A DNA stretch of 64,000 nucleotides from Watersipora subatra (taxonomy: Eukaryota > Bryozoa > Gymnolaemata > Cheilostomatida > Watersiporidae), in contig NC_088708.1 in the NCBI RefSeq assembly GCF_963576615.1, positions 66,380,672 through 66,444,671 on the forward strand. The letters are read 5' to 3'. Every line of letters begins with the position of its first letter. The stretch's first letter is position 1. The notes below the pieces were generated by a model, which had not been told where the DNA came from, searched no databases, and saw nothing but the letters and a program-made list of their open reading frames with translations. Below, one piece after another: positions 1-9,878 of the stretch. The translations under genes were made by a program, and so were the position numbers.

Positions 1-286
1 AACCCGAAGTGTTTGTCATAAACTAGTACTACGATAAGTTTTATACTGAGCTTTTTATTGGCCTTTCAATTCACGTGAGAAAATACGTGACAAGACGATA
101 ACCAAATTTCGTGGTTACGTCATCGAAATAAAGAGATTCCGATCTACGGCGGCTTTTCGTTTTTGAGCTTTTAAGAGCTTGTAATCCCATTTCCACACAT
201 TTTGCACCTACAACACAACAGAGTAAGACATGGTGAATCTTTTGATACCAAATAACTGTAATGTGAATTTTGTTGCAAGTCAACCT
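1..286 (+). mobile_element. Right end of a Kolobok-type DNA transposon (cut by window edge)
   Basis: This stretch is nearly identical to 4065-4350, the right end of the complete element next door. It ends in GCAAGTCAACCT, the inverse of the left terminus AGGTTGACTTGC at 291. The TTAA at 287-290 follows directly and is shared with the next element. TTAA target duplication is characteristic of Kolobok and piggyBac; the neighbour's transposase points to Kolobok. The rest of this copy lies outside the window. Confidence 0.8.
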
Positions 287-917
287 TTAAAGGTTGACTT
301 GCAACAAAATTCACATTACAGTTATTTGGTATCAAAAGATTCGCCATGTTTTACTCTATTGTGTTGTAGGTGCTAAATATGTGGGAATGTGATTAAAAGC
401 TCGTAAAAGCTAAAAAACGAACAGAAAATTGCAGCCACACGAGACCGCCCTAGTTTGGATTCGTTTTCCAAAACGGCTAAAATGTGACGTATGTGTGCTA
501 AAACGGCTAAAATGTGTGCGAGATAGTTTATGTTTACACTTTCATGCATCCTTATTCGTCGAACTATTTTCACAAATATACTTCACGCTTGCGATAAAAA
601 CCATGTCTATTGTTCTTACGCGTCTGTTTTATCGGCATCGTAATGCTGCAACTTTGAGCACTGATATCTCAAAACATAGCATAAAAATATGTTTAATTTT
701 TTAAGCTTAGTTTGAACGATTGCATATCATCCTCTGATAAAAATGATGAGCCTTTTGGTCCGCTATGATGGTTGAAAAATGCTGTAGAAATTTTTCGCGC
801 CATATAGCGGGAATTGTAAGTCACGTGACCAGATAATGTTAGTTTCAGTTCAAGTTTGATCTATCGCAAATAGCAAACACGCTTTCTCATATTCAACTTG
901 TTTATTTCAATTCGTCA

Positions 918-2889
918 TAATGTCTAACGCGCCACAGTGTTTGTGCAGCTGCCAAGCTGAGAAGCACCTTTTTTTTGGCCAAGAGCTGAGAAAAGACCAG
1001 ACCTCCACCGGGCGTGGAGCAACTGGGTGAAGCTGGATGTGACAAACTTTATTTATTCGCCTGCTTACTCTTACCTTTGTTTTCGCCAGTTCAAAGACGA
1101 CATGTTTTCTAACCTGTTTGCATACTCCACATGTCACCAAAGCACGTGAGTAATTTAATTTATGAACTACTTGTATTAGTAGTTGTAACTCGGGTTATTT
1201 TCTAGTATTCTCCTAATAGTACTGTATTAATCTATATTTAATATAACAATATTAATGTCATTTAATTGTAATATTATATTATTAGTATTTTATCTTTTTA
1301 ATTACATGTATTATTCTTATTATAATAACAAAACTAATTCATACTGCATATCTATCTGTAAAACGTAATATATTAATATATAATTGATAAAATAATGTTG
1401 TTTCACGATTAATTTCGCCAAATTTCTTAACCCCACTCACTTATAGATATGTTATATAAAATAGTTATTGTCATTTTCTGGTATCATCGTTAATAGCATA
1501 TTAATATTATTAGTTGATTATTATTAGTATTAGATGAAGAATTTGTGCCAACCACTGAAGACTGGGAAGAGTTTGAGCGCTATGTTGGCCAGCGTCAAAC
1601 GCTCTCCAATTACATGTAAGATAGAGCTGAACTAAACCAAACTTGACAAAATATAAAAAATATCCATAGAGTTATTACTCACATTTTATGTTTACAATAT
1701 CATGGATTCTGATAGGGTTTTGTAAAATCTGTGTCATGATTGCATGGCTATATATTTATTCTTTTTCTGATCAAGCAAATATGATATAATAACAGGAAAT
1801 GATGTTGTACAAATCTTATTGCAAGTCAACTATTGTGTTGTGATTTCAGACCCGAATCCTCCTTCAAAGAGGAGAAAATAATAGTAAGTGTGACAGCACT
1901 CCAGCGACTATTTCACTGTCACACCTGCGCCCTCCCCTGCTCATTCACGATGGTGCGAGAAGGCGGATGGGTAGAGTTCAAGGTTACATGTGCCTCCTGT
2001 CACCGATCGTACACTTGGGAAACAACTGCCAGGGTGAACAGAGCTCACGTCATCAACCCCCTGCTGGCAGCTACATCACTCTTTTCTGGCGGATGCCTTA
2101 CGCAGAACCTCCGTTTTCTGTCGCTCCTGAACATCGCAATACCAAGCCACAGCGTTGGCCTCTACCAACAAAGAGAATACTTACATGGTGTGAGTGTTAA
2201 TATTTACTCATAAACTTGGAAAATGTGAGTAAAAGCTTGGCACACTAATTGAATAACGACATTTAGAAACAATTTTTTTCTTGAAATGAAAATATGTCAT
2301 CCTTCAAGCAAAATATATTATAATTCAAAATTCTGATTCTTCATCATAATATAGCACAAAAAGGGGGAAGAGGATTCTACATTCTTAGACTAATGATAAT
2401 GATACAAATTAATCTTGTATAATGAAGTTTTACAATATTTTACAGTGTATTGCTGAGCAGTACACCCTGCATAACGAGGGATTGATGGCAGCAATCGATT
2501 GGGAGCTTGATTTGGCAGGTGACGGTAGATGCGATAGTCCGGGGCATTGCGCACTATACGGAGCCTACACTATGATGGATCAGAGCTGCGGTTTAATAGT
2601 CAGCAGCCATCTTGTCAAGGTAAAATTTTGACAGTTTTTACTTCACAGCCTGACAAAAACCCAAATTTTTTAGTAGTTATCAATACATAAACATGAAGTT
2701 GCTCATCTAGCTAAATAGTTCATTCAAATAATGTGAAAGTAATTGTTGGTCGTAACTTTCTTTACTTTGCAGTCAACAGAGTCCACCAGCTCTAACACCA
2801 TGGAGCTGGAAGGCTTCAAGCGATGCCAGTCCGATCTAATTTCCCACGGCCTGAGAGTGAGGTCCATTACAACGGATGATGTTACAAAG
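918..2889 (+). pseudogene. Decayed THAP/Kolobok-type transposase
   Basis: Five segments can be joined: 918-1145, 1534-1615, 1850-2189, 2446-2619 and 2773-2889, each bounded by usable GT/AG sites. The first begins MSNAPQCLCSC and reads as a THAP zinc-finger exon only if the frame changes at the T-run near 970. After the shift it holds DLHRAWSNWVKLD, and the usual C-x-x-H is CFRQ, with His replaced by Gln. The third segment holds cysteine pairs and NPLLAATSLFSGG; the fourth holds LAGDGRCDSPGHCALYGAY; the fifth holds SSNTMELEGFKRC and ITTDD, where relatives have TTDRH. These last motifs belong to a widespread metazoan transposase-like family. The open frame is then lost in an inverted duplication at 2886, and the C-terminal third is missing. 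Kolobok assignment rests on the TTAA ends plus these motifs; the family match is from memory. Confidence 0.65.
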
Positions 2890-3088
2890 GTTGTGTGCAT
2901 ACTGCAAGCTTGTGTTTTGGCTTATGCCGCAAATTTGTCGCCGTGAGCGACGGCCTCTACCTGCCTGCTTGGTGTCTAAGATTCGGGCTCTTTTCCCACC
3001 AACGGATGATGAAGAAGAGTTTGCAGACTTGCAAACAAGATTTGCGGCATAAACCAAAACACAAGATTGCGGTATGCACACAACCTTT
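2886..3088. repeat. Inverted repeat, two ~50-bp arms around a ~100-bp loop
   Basis: The arm at about 2886-2936 is the reverse complement of 3036-3088 with a handful of mismatches; both include GGTTGTGTGCATAC and its inverse. Read on the minus strand, the right arm encodes RLCAYRNLVFW, which resembles the CAYR...W segment of the P2X7 ballast domain. The left arm is therefore probably an inverted copy of that exon, and it interrupts the transposase frame. A short independent foldback insertion is the alternative. Confidence 0.65.
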
Positions 3089-3343
3089 TCCGAGCATTTG
3101 GCGATGGCTCTCCAAATGGGAATAGATTATCTACCAAAACAATTATTGAAAAACAATAATTGCTGATCATCAAAATAATCTCGATCTTTATATAATAAAA
3201 TCATAAAACTAATACACTCTCTACTGTAGTAAGTGTACAAGCCAAATATACCAGTTCTCCTTGTGTTCCACGAGTTCAGAATATGTGTGTTTAACTGATG
3301 CATTAAATGTGTAACACAAGAATTTTAGATAATGCTTGACACA

Positions 3344-3964
3344 TTAGCATAGCCTTGGTGTTGTTGGCATTAAATGAATACCCAACTCACTATGATATCG
3401 TAGGTAATTATTCCACCTCAACTCAAGGGGTGCAGACGCCACAAATTCGTTTACACCAGGATGCATACACAGGCATTCATGCTCCCCTCGGTCAAGGAGA
3501 CAATGCGCAAACTCAGCATAATGGCAGCACAAACATTCAGGAAGAGATGGCATGTCTTGACAACGCTTGCAGGCACACCACTCTGTAGCCGTTGGTATTA
3601 GCTCCTAAAGAAATGAACAGATATGTCTATGCAACCATAGCTAATACATCAGGTCGATGTTATCCAACAGTATATCAGTGCAGCGCTAGATTTAAATATT
3701 AAAATTGTTAATGTTGTCATTCGAGAAAAATCTGTAATTATTTTTTCGCAATATTGAAGCGATAATTATCATCATTAAAATCATATATAATAATATTCGT
3801 TCTATCACTCTCAAGCTAAAACTATTACTACTAGCTAGCTTGGCACATAAGAGCTGGCTAGTGGCGATGCTTACTTGCTGGGAGGTTTGATTCTGTTGAG
3901 GATCTTCTTCAGATAGAGCGTCAGGCTCGTAACGCCAGGGTCTTAACTTTTCAGAATTTGACAT
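3344..3964 (-). CDS. P2X7-ballast-like cysteine-rich protein carried by the transposon
   Basis: Exon 1 is 3875-3964 (ATG at 3964, 30 codons, donor CAA|GTAAG). Exon 2 is 3344-3604 (acceptor TTTCTTTAG), in phase, with a stop at 3344. Exon 1 holds LRPWRYEPDALSEED, like the acidic lead-in found in invertebrate relatives. Exon 2 holds TEWCACKRCQDMPSLPECLC and HECLCMHPGVNEFV, matching the W-C-x-C-x2-C...CC...C-I-T spacing of the human P2X7 cytoplasmic ballast domain, which binds zinc and guanine nucleotide in P2X7. A further piece with RLCAYRNLVFW lies near 3045-3140 on the same strand; it may be a later exon joined through the internal GAG|GTGGAA donor. No P2X channel domain is present. Its role in the element is unknown. 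Confidence 0.5.
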
Positions 3965-4354
3965 TTTTTATGATCGCAACTCGGACATGAATAGTCGAAC
4001 GGAATGGCCAAGCCGAAACTGTAAAGTAGCGAGCATCTATATTTGATACGGGGTCTTAGGTAAAACCCGAAGTGTTTATCATAAACTATTGCTACGATAA
4101 GTTTGATATTGAGTTTTTTATTGGCCTTTCAATTCACGCGAGAACATCACGTGACAAGACAATAACCATACAGCGCGGATACGTCATCGAAATCAAGAGA
4201 TTCCAATCTACGGCGGCTTTTTGTTTTTGAGCTTTTAAGAGCTTTTAATCACATTTCCACATATTTGGCACCTACCACACAACAGAGTAAGACATGGCGA
4301 ATCTTTTGATACCAAATAACTGTAATGTGAATTTTGTTGCAAGTCAACCTTTAA

Positions 4355-4778
4355 GGAAAAATGTGACAGCTAACGAATGATTTGCAAAAATATTTAACGA
4401 ACGCAATTTATTTTCATCTTTTCTAATTACAAGATGAACATTGTTTACTTTACATACCTATTTACCTGACTACATAGAATAGGTAAAATTTTAAAGGTAC
4501 ACTGTAAACTTGTATACATTTTAAATTGAACACTGTAAACTGTGTTCAAGTAAAAAGATCTGTTAACATCACATTTTGCGGCAGAGCGTTTTTCCCTAGC
4601 ATGACTCAACTTAAGGCTATTTGAAGCATTTCCTAAGTATAACTGGTTAAACTGTACACGCGTGTATATCCACATCCAACAACCGTGGCTCAAACACTAA
4701 TTCTTCTAAATTTCTAACAACCATAATCTATTTTTGGAACAATTATCCCTTTTTACAATTAGTAAGCTGTGTCATTTT
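4355..4778. other. Unassigned AT-rich sequence
   Basis: I see no exon, repeat or terminal repeat here. It lies between the transposon and the 37-bp minisatellite, in what should be SUB1 intron sequence. Confidence 0.5.
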
Positions 4779-5050
4779 CAACTGTAGTTAGAAATGACAG
4801 TACAAGGGAACAACACAACTGTAGTTGGGAACAGCAGTACAAGGGAACAACACAACTATAGTTGGGAACAGCAGTACAAGGGAACAACAACTGTAATTGG
4901 GAACAGCAGTACAAGGGAACAACACAACTATAGTTGAGAACAGCAGTACAAGAGAACAACACAGCTGTAGTTGGGAGCAGCAGTACAAGGGAACAACACA
5001 ACTATAGTTGGGAACAGCAGTACAAGGGAACAACAACTGTAATTGGGAAA
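4779..5050. repeat. Minisatellite, ~37-bp unit, about seven copies
   Basis: The unit reads roughly GGGAACAACACAACTATAG followed by TTGGGAACAGCAGTACAA. Copies vary by point changes, and some lack a few bases. It abuts the 3' side of SUB1 exon 2, so it is intronic. Open frames on the minus strand here are a by-product of the repeat. Confidence 0.9.
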
Positions 5051-5070
5051 AACGCATACTAGGCACTTAC

Positions 5071-5602
5071 CGGATACATGACCTCTCCATCTTCACCTCT
5101 CACACCTGTGCTCGCTGCACTCTTTGTGGAACTTGACTTCTCCTTTGATTTGTCTTTCTTTGCCTTCTTAGGCTTTGGGTCTGACTGATACAGATAACGA
5201 GTAATATGGTAGATAGATACATACATGAATTGAGTAATACTATAATAAGTCAGCATTAGCTCCTACTTTGAGTCTCTTACCTTACACATACGAACAGACA
5301 CAGAATGTGTCACTTGTATGTGGGAGGTACAAAATCTATGTCCATGACTGTATTCACAGTCATTCACATAGACCGAAATTTTCAACAATTACAGTCTATA
5401 TGAAGGTTAAAGAATTCATATTGAGTTGATGGTACGCAGAGGTTTGACTATACACCGCGTATGCAATATTAAAAAGCATGTCAAACACAGTAAAATAAAT
5501 GCTGAAATAATGAACATCAAATCAAATGCAAAAGATAATAAGGAGTGTACATACGGCATCCGAGTCACTGTCAGAGCTGATGAGCTCCTTAGATTTAGGC
5601 AT
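5071..5602 (-). CDS. SUB1: SUB1/PC4 transcriptional coactivator, 5' coding exons (gene runs off the window)
   Basis: Exon 1 is 5555-5602 and encodes MPKSKELISSDSDSDA, almost the same as the start of human PC4 (MPKSKEL..SS..SDSD). It ends at donor GCC|GTATGT. Exon 2 is 5071-5184 (acceptor TATCAG, donor CCG|GTAAGT), 38 codons, starting SDPKPKKAKKDKSKEKSSS and ending GEDGEVMYP. This is the lysine/serine-rich regulatory region. PC4 is a nuclear single-strand DNA-binding cofactor for RNA polymerase II. The DNA-binding core (usually RYVSVREFKGK...) is not between 4355 and 5070, so it should lie beyond the transposons, off the left edge. The Kolobok cluster would then sit in a SUB1 intron. The call rests on the N-terminus and the Lys/Ser-rich stretch. 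Confidence 0.8.
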
Positions 5603-5783
5603 GATTCTACAGCAAAGGATGATCATATGAGCCATCAAGCTTGCATATACCGAATGACATTAGTCAACAGAAGTACCGACTGACACGTTTCATGTCTCCA
5701 AGAGCGCAATATCAATTGAATTTTAACAGTATGTGAACCTCAAGGTCAACGATGAGGGTAATAATTAGTGGCATTTCTGTAGG

Positions 5784-5866
5784 TCTAACATGGGCAACTA
5801 TAGCTGCCCATGTTAGAGTTTGTTGGTTTAGTGATCATGGTCTAACATGATCACTAAACCAACAAA
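5784..5866. repeat. Two adjacent near-perfect hairpins upstream of SUB1
   Basis: CTAACATGGGCA...TGCCCATGTTAG (about 5785-5817) is followed at once by TTTGTTGGTTTAGTGATCATG...CATGATCACTAAACCAACAAA in inverted form (about 5819-5866). Loops are only 6-9 bases. The word GTCTAACATG occurs at the start of the first and in the loop of the second. Confidence 0.85.
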
Positions 5867-5977
5867 ATCTGGGGTTTGAGGCTTGAGGACAAAGGTTAAT
5901 ATTGCCATTACCGACAACTTCCTTCGTGTTTGAGATGTAATGTAGGCAACATAATTTTAATACAATTTGGCGTCAAT

Positions 5978-6973
5978 TAGTGCTGCAAGATAAAGCGATA
6001 TAATTCAATGTGACGATATATTTCAGTGGATATTGGGTCAGTTTTCAAATCGATATGAATATCGAAGCCGATATTTAATCGAAATATCTGCCTAGTTTAT
6101 TTTGCAAAACTGGAGTTGTCCATTCTCCTTATTGTAAAGAGGGGACAACTCCTGTTTTTTAATCGATATTAACTAATATCTTTTTATATCGTTTGTGTTA
6201 AAGCCTAGCCTGTCTTGACAAGCTGTTGTTTTTGCGTAGTTGTCCCCCCGTCGAGCGGCGAGCAACAACAGCTTGTCACAAGACGTTCTGCACCTGATGC
6301 ATCAGCTGCACTTATAAGGAGTTGTTCTCTTCCGTCTACGCGGCTTGGCTGCGATATTATTCCGGTCGCTCCATTGGTAATCATAACTGATTTCTCGCAA
6401 AAATTTATGTAGAAAAATTAAGATAAGAACGTGTAACTGGCGACCCCTCTCTGCAGTAAACTTTATTAGAATTTGAGAACTTAGGCAACAACAGCGACTA
6501 AACATGTCGTTATTTGTGCGCTCAGTCAGTTTTATTTCTATTTTTGTATCAGTCAGTTTTATTTGTTCTAATGGATTTTATTTTAAGTTTATTTTATTCT
6601 TAAGTTCTACTAAAGTTTATCGCAAAAACTGGTCTTTGGTTAAACGTTGTAATCTTGTTTTTTTCTACATAAATTTTTGCGTGAAATCCGTTATGATTAC
6701 CAATGGAGCGACCGACATAACATCGCGGCCAAGCCGCGTAGACGGAAGAGAACAACTCCCTACAAGTGCAGCTGATGCATCAGGTGCAGTACGTCTTGTG
6801 ACAAGCTGTTGTTGCTCGCCGCTCGACGGGGGGACAACTACGCAAAAACAACAGCTTGTCAAGACAGGCTAGTTAAAGCCTAACACTATACATCGAAAAA
6901 AGACAACTCCAATGTTCGATATATTTAGAGACCAAATAATCAAATGTACATGCAAACATATTGTGCAGCACTA
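5978..6973. mobile_element. hAT-like non-autonomous transposon
   Basis: The termini are TAGTGCTGCAAGAT at the left and the inverse of TAGTGCTGCACAAT at the right. They are flanked by GCGTCAAT (5970-5977) and ATGTCAAT (6974-6981), an 8-bp duplication with two differences. The interior is rich in CGATAT words like the element at 9879. No transposase frame is visible. A second element is inserted in it (6207-6870). Confidence 0.6.
6207..6870. mobile_element. Foldback MITE with ~210-bp terminal inverted repeats, nested in the hAT-like element
   Basis: Positions 6207-6418 are the inverse of about 6657-6870 with few differences, beginning AGCCTGTCTTGACAAGCTG. The direct repeat TTAAAGCCT (6198-6206 and 6873-6881) looks like a 9-bp target duplication. 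Long inverted repeats plus 9 bp fit Mutator-like elements. Each arm itself starts and ends with AACAACAGCTTGTC-type inverted words. Open frames across the arms are mirror images of each other and not genes. Confidence 0.8.
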
Positions 6974-7265
6974 ATGTCAATAAAAGAACAGGCATGTATG
7001 AAGAATACAACTACATGCTCCCAAATTAATTGTTTTTTTGAAAGGCATTTTACATGTAACTGAAAACTTGATATTGGAGATAGTTTATTGTTATTAAAAA
7101 TATCTATAAAAAAACCTGTTCATACTATTATGAACAAGTTAAGAAAAAACTCTGGTGAAACTGTGCAGTCGGTGCTGCTTGTGGTTATTATGCCAGCTAA
7201 CTCCCTCATCATTACTTACAGAATCTTGATTGCATAGCTTATTGTTTGCATCACATCATATAATA

Positions 7266-7526
7266 TCAACTTTGAAGTTTTCCATATTTATGAGTAATAC
7301 ATTTTGTTTGTTTTGGGTAAAGATACTTCATGAGAGTTGAAATTGGAGAAGAGTTAATTAGCTCTTCAAGGTAGCCCATAGGAATACTTTGTATCCCAGA
7401 TTGCAAGACAGGATTGCATCTACAGGAAATGTTTTTCAATAAAACACGCAATGACTTTTTGTGCCTGAATGATAGATCAGCCATACTAATCCATGAAGTC
7501 ATAACCAGTACATCTTCTATGAACAC
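7266..7526 (-). CDS. Possible terminal exon of an unidentified gene
   Basis: An 86-codon open frame runs to a stop at 7266. It includes MADLSFRHKKSLRVLLKNIS and SIPMGYLEELINSSPIS. The composition is protein-like rather than low complexity, and long open frames are rare by chance in this AT-rich DNA. No family is recognised. It could be the 3' exon of the gene suggested by the stretch at 8190-8359 on the same strand, but I could not join the two with a clean in-phase splice. Chance is possible. Confidence 0.3.
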   Translation of the reverse strand: MFIEDVLVMTSWISMADLSFRHKKSLRVLLKNISCRCNPVLQSGIQSIPMGYLEELINSSPISTLMKYLYPKQTKCITHKYGKLQS

Positions 7527-8189
7527 TTGAACTCATGAGTTAAACTTGACAGAAAGCAACGTATATGCAAACTTTTTTTAGTAGATATAAAAATCTATAT
7601 AAATCTCAAACTACTAGAACCTGTTCAACACTTGCATATCCCTATGCAGCTTCCCCTACACACTCCTGTTGCCATACTAGATGCTCAAGACTTAATTCAG
7701 AATAGGCTTGATACAGTGATTAGCAGATTCATTACTTCTCAAAGTTTATGTTGCAATATCTTAAGATGATTATAAACTCCATAAAAGCTACATATACCAT
7801 CATGAAAGCAAAATAGTACACGAACACTAAAATTTATTTTTCGATTAGGTACCTCGCCTGTTTCGAAAAACTACAGATGCTTCAAAATTTCAAACTAGCT
7901 AAATTTAGCAATAATTTTTTTGAACAAACACTGTTAGAATATTGCATTGTGGTGAGGCATTAGAATTGCACTGTCATTGCAGTGCACAGTATTTATGCAG
8001 CACATTACAACTTCCAATACGCAGTGGATATTTACTGCAACTGTACTTCTACCACAAATTGCCCGACGCGATTTACTTCCATGACGCATTACCTGAAACG
8101 AAGCAATTCATACATACTGCAAATGAGCATTCTTCAACAATTGAAACTGCAACTTTGCATTAGTATGAAGCTGATACTGCAGACTAATT

Positions 8190-8359
8190 AACACTCCTGG
8201 CTTTCCAAGCATTCGTGCGGCATCGTACAAAACTATCAGATGCTGTTTAAAAAGCTCATGAGCTTGCGTCCTAACCCTCATATCATTTGGAAAAAGGTAG
8301 CCATTATCACCATTCTGATCGATGAAAATAAGGTCTTTGTATTGTATTCTCATCAACAT
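8190..8359 (-). CDS. Possible exon of an unidentified gene
   Basis: An open stretch on the minus strand encodes IDQNGDNGYLFPNDMRVRTQ and ELFKQHLIVLYDAARMLGKP before running into CTGCA-rich sequence. The mixed polar and hydrophobic composition looks coding. No family is recognised, the exon limits are not fixed, and the left end is a guess at the GGA|GTGTTA donor. Confidence 0.3.
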
Positions 8360-9878
8360 TACATTTTAATGTGCTCAATTTGTTATAAACCGTGCTCAAT
8401 TTGTTATAAACTATGCTTAAATTTGAGCAGCATCCACATCGTGCAATTGTGTTGTACTCAATACTTGATTATGTTTTGAGTTTTCATGAAAATGTGCTGT
8501 GAATGTGTGTACAGTGTAATGCCAAAGTTCCTACTGCATCTAATACTGCGGAATGCGCACTAGCAACACTCTCATGGCATTCAGCACTGCACACTGTGCA
8601 GTAGGCAATACTGCTACTGCACCAGTACTGCACATTAATAAATAGTTATACTACATGTATACTCGGGTAGGATTTTTCCGGGAATTATTGAATTTATCTC
8701 GTTCAGTTGAGAAAATTTGGTATTTACCAGTAAATACCGTGGGGAAAAATAGGAAAAAGTGGTAACTTGTATTTTTATAAGAAAAACAGGCAAATTTCAG
8801 TTTCACAGGACAAATATGGGTTTGAGTTGTTTATCAACCTTTAAGGAAATTAAACTGTAAACAATTTTGTCAGTTCTCTGCCACCAAGTAAACACATGTT
8901 TCACAACTTAGAACAACCAAAAGACCTACACTCATTCTGTACTTCGAAGTTTAGCTCATCCTACCAACCCAGATAACAAAGATTGGATTTATTGTTACAA
9001 CTAGCCTGCATTTTACTAAAGTATTTCGTTCAATTCAAATATTGGTTGAAAAGAATTTTACTTGAATGAAGATTTAATGCCTCCAATTTAATGCTAATAG
9101 GATGTCTAGCTATGATCTGTAATAAAGTGATAATCCTATTTGTAAACAAGAGACAATAGCTTCAAAGTGAAATGCCCAAGACTAGTTATTTCATTATTCA
9201 ACTACAAACATATACAATTTGGATATAAAAGTTTTGAGAAGAGAACAAAATTTGCGTCACCATTTACTTGGAATTGCATCTTGCCTCCCACTTGTGCTCG
9301 AGTGTTATATATTGAGGCTTAACTCGACTTGAACATTCTTTGACTATGACTAGTGGAATAATAGTAGCTTATAACAGCTTGGTAAAATGCTTTCCTTGCT
9401 CTTAGTTTCAATGGAAACAAGTTAGTTAGACCAGAGAGAGACAGCGAGAAGGACAATAATTGAATTTGTTGCTTTATTTCGACTTTTGATATCTCCCCAA
9501 TTTATCCAGGGCGATTCAAGTCGGATGGTAAAAACTTTATTTATCCCAGTGGTATTTACTGCTGCAGGAAAATCCTGGCAGCCTTGATGTATACTGCGTA
9601 CTGTACAGTATAAAAGTATGAAATGCAATTATACTGCAAGACTGTGACATGCTAAGTTGCTAACTACTGCTACTGCACTGCTAATGCAACTACATAGCTA
9701 TCTAGACAAAGTTTTACAGCAATTGCAAGGGCATCAGGAAGTACATAGCAATGCGCAGTTGTGATTTGTTTTGTAAATTTAAATGTACCAATTCAAATAT
9801 TGTTTTGCAATCAGGTCATTAGCAATTGTCTGTTGTGCAGCTGGATCCATTTTTAAACCAGAGCTGACAGATGCATAC

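Larger units (their letters stand above)
291..4350 (+). mobile_element. Complete 4.06-kb Kolobok-type transposon with TTAA target duplication
   Basis: Terminal inverted repeats of roughly 145 bp start AGGTTGACTTGC at 291 and end GCAAGTCAACCT at 4350. They are flanked by TTAA at 287-290 and 4351-4354. Inside are a plus-strand gene with a THAP-like exon and a nuclease-like region (918-2889), and a minus-strand gene with a P2X7-ballast-like domain (3344-3964). They point tail to tail. TTAA sites plus a THAP-bearing transposase with GDGRCDSPG and TTD motifs fit Kolobok as I know the superfamily. The transposase is broken, so the copy is probably immobile on its own. A deleted derivative lies at 36335-37211. 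Confidence 0.8.
6982..9870. other. Intergenic region with two unassigned open stretches and CTGCA-rich sequence
   Basis: Apart from the candidate exons listed separately, I see no gene. From about 7930 to 8640 and again near 9600-9740 the words CTGCA and ACTGC recur irregularly, without a fixed period. Confidence 0.5.

Noticed and set aside
4759-5066. Cys/Leu-rich minus-strand frames
   Set aside because: Translation of the 37-bp minisatellite next to SUB1 exon 2.
6215-6872. Similar proteins encoded at 6215-6412 (+) and 6665-6862 (-), and 6504-6872 (+)
   Set aside because: They are mirror translations of the two arms of a foldback transposon.
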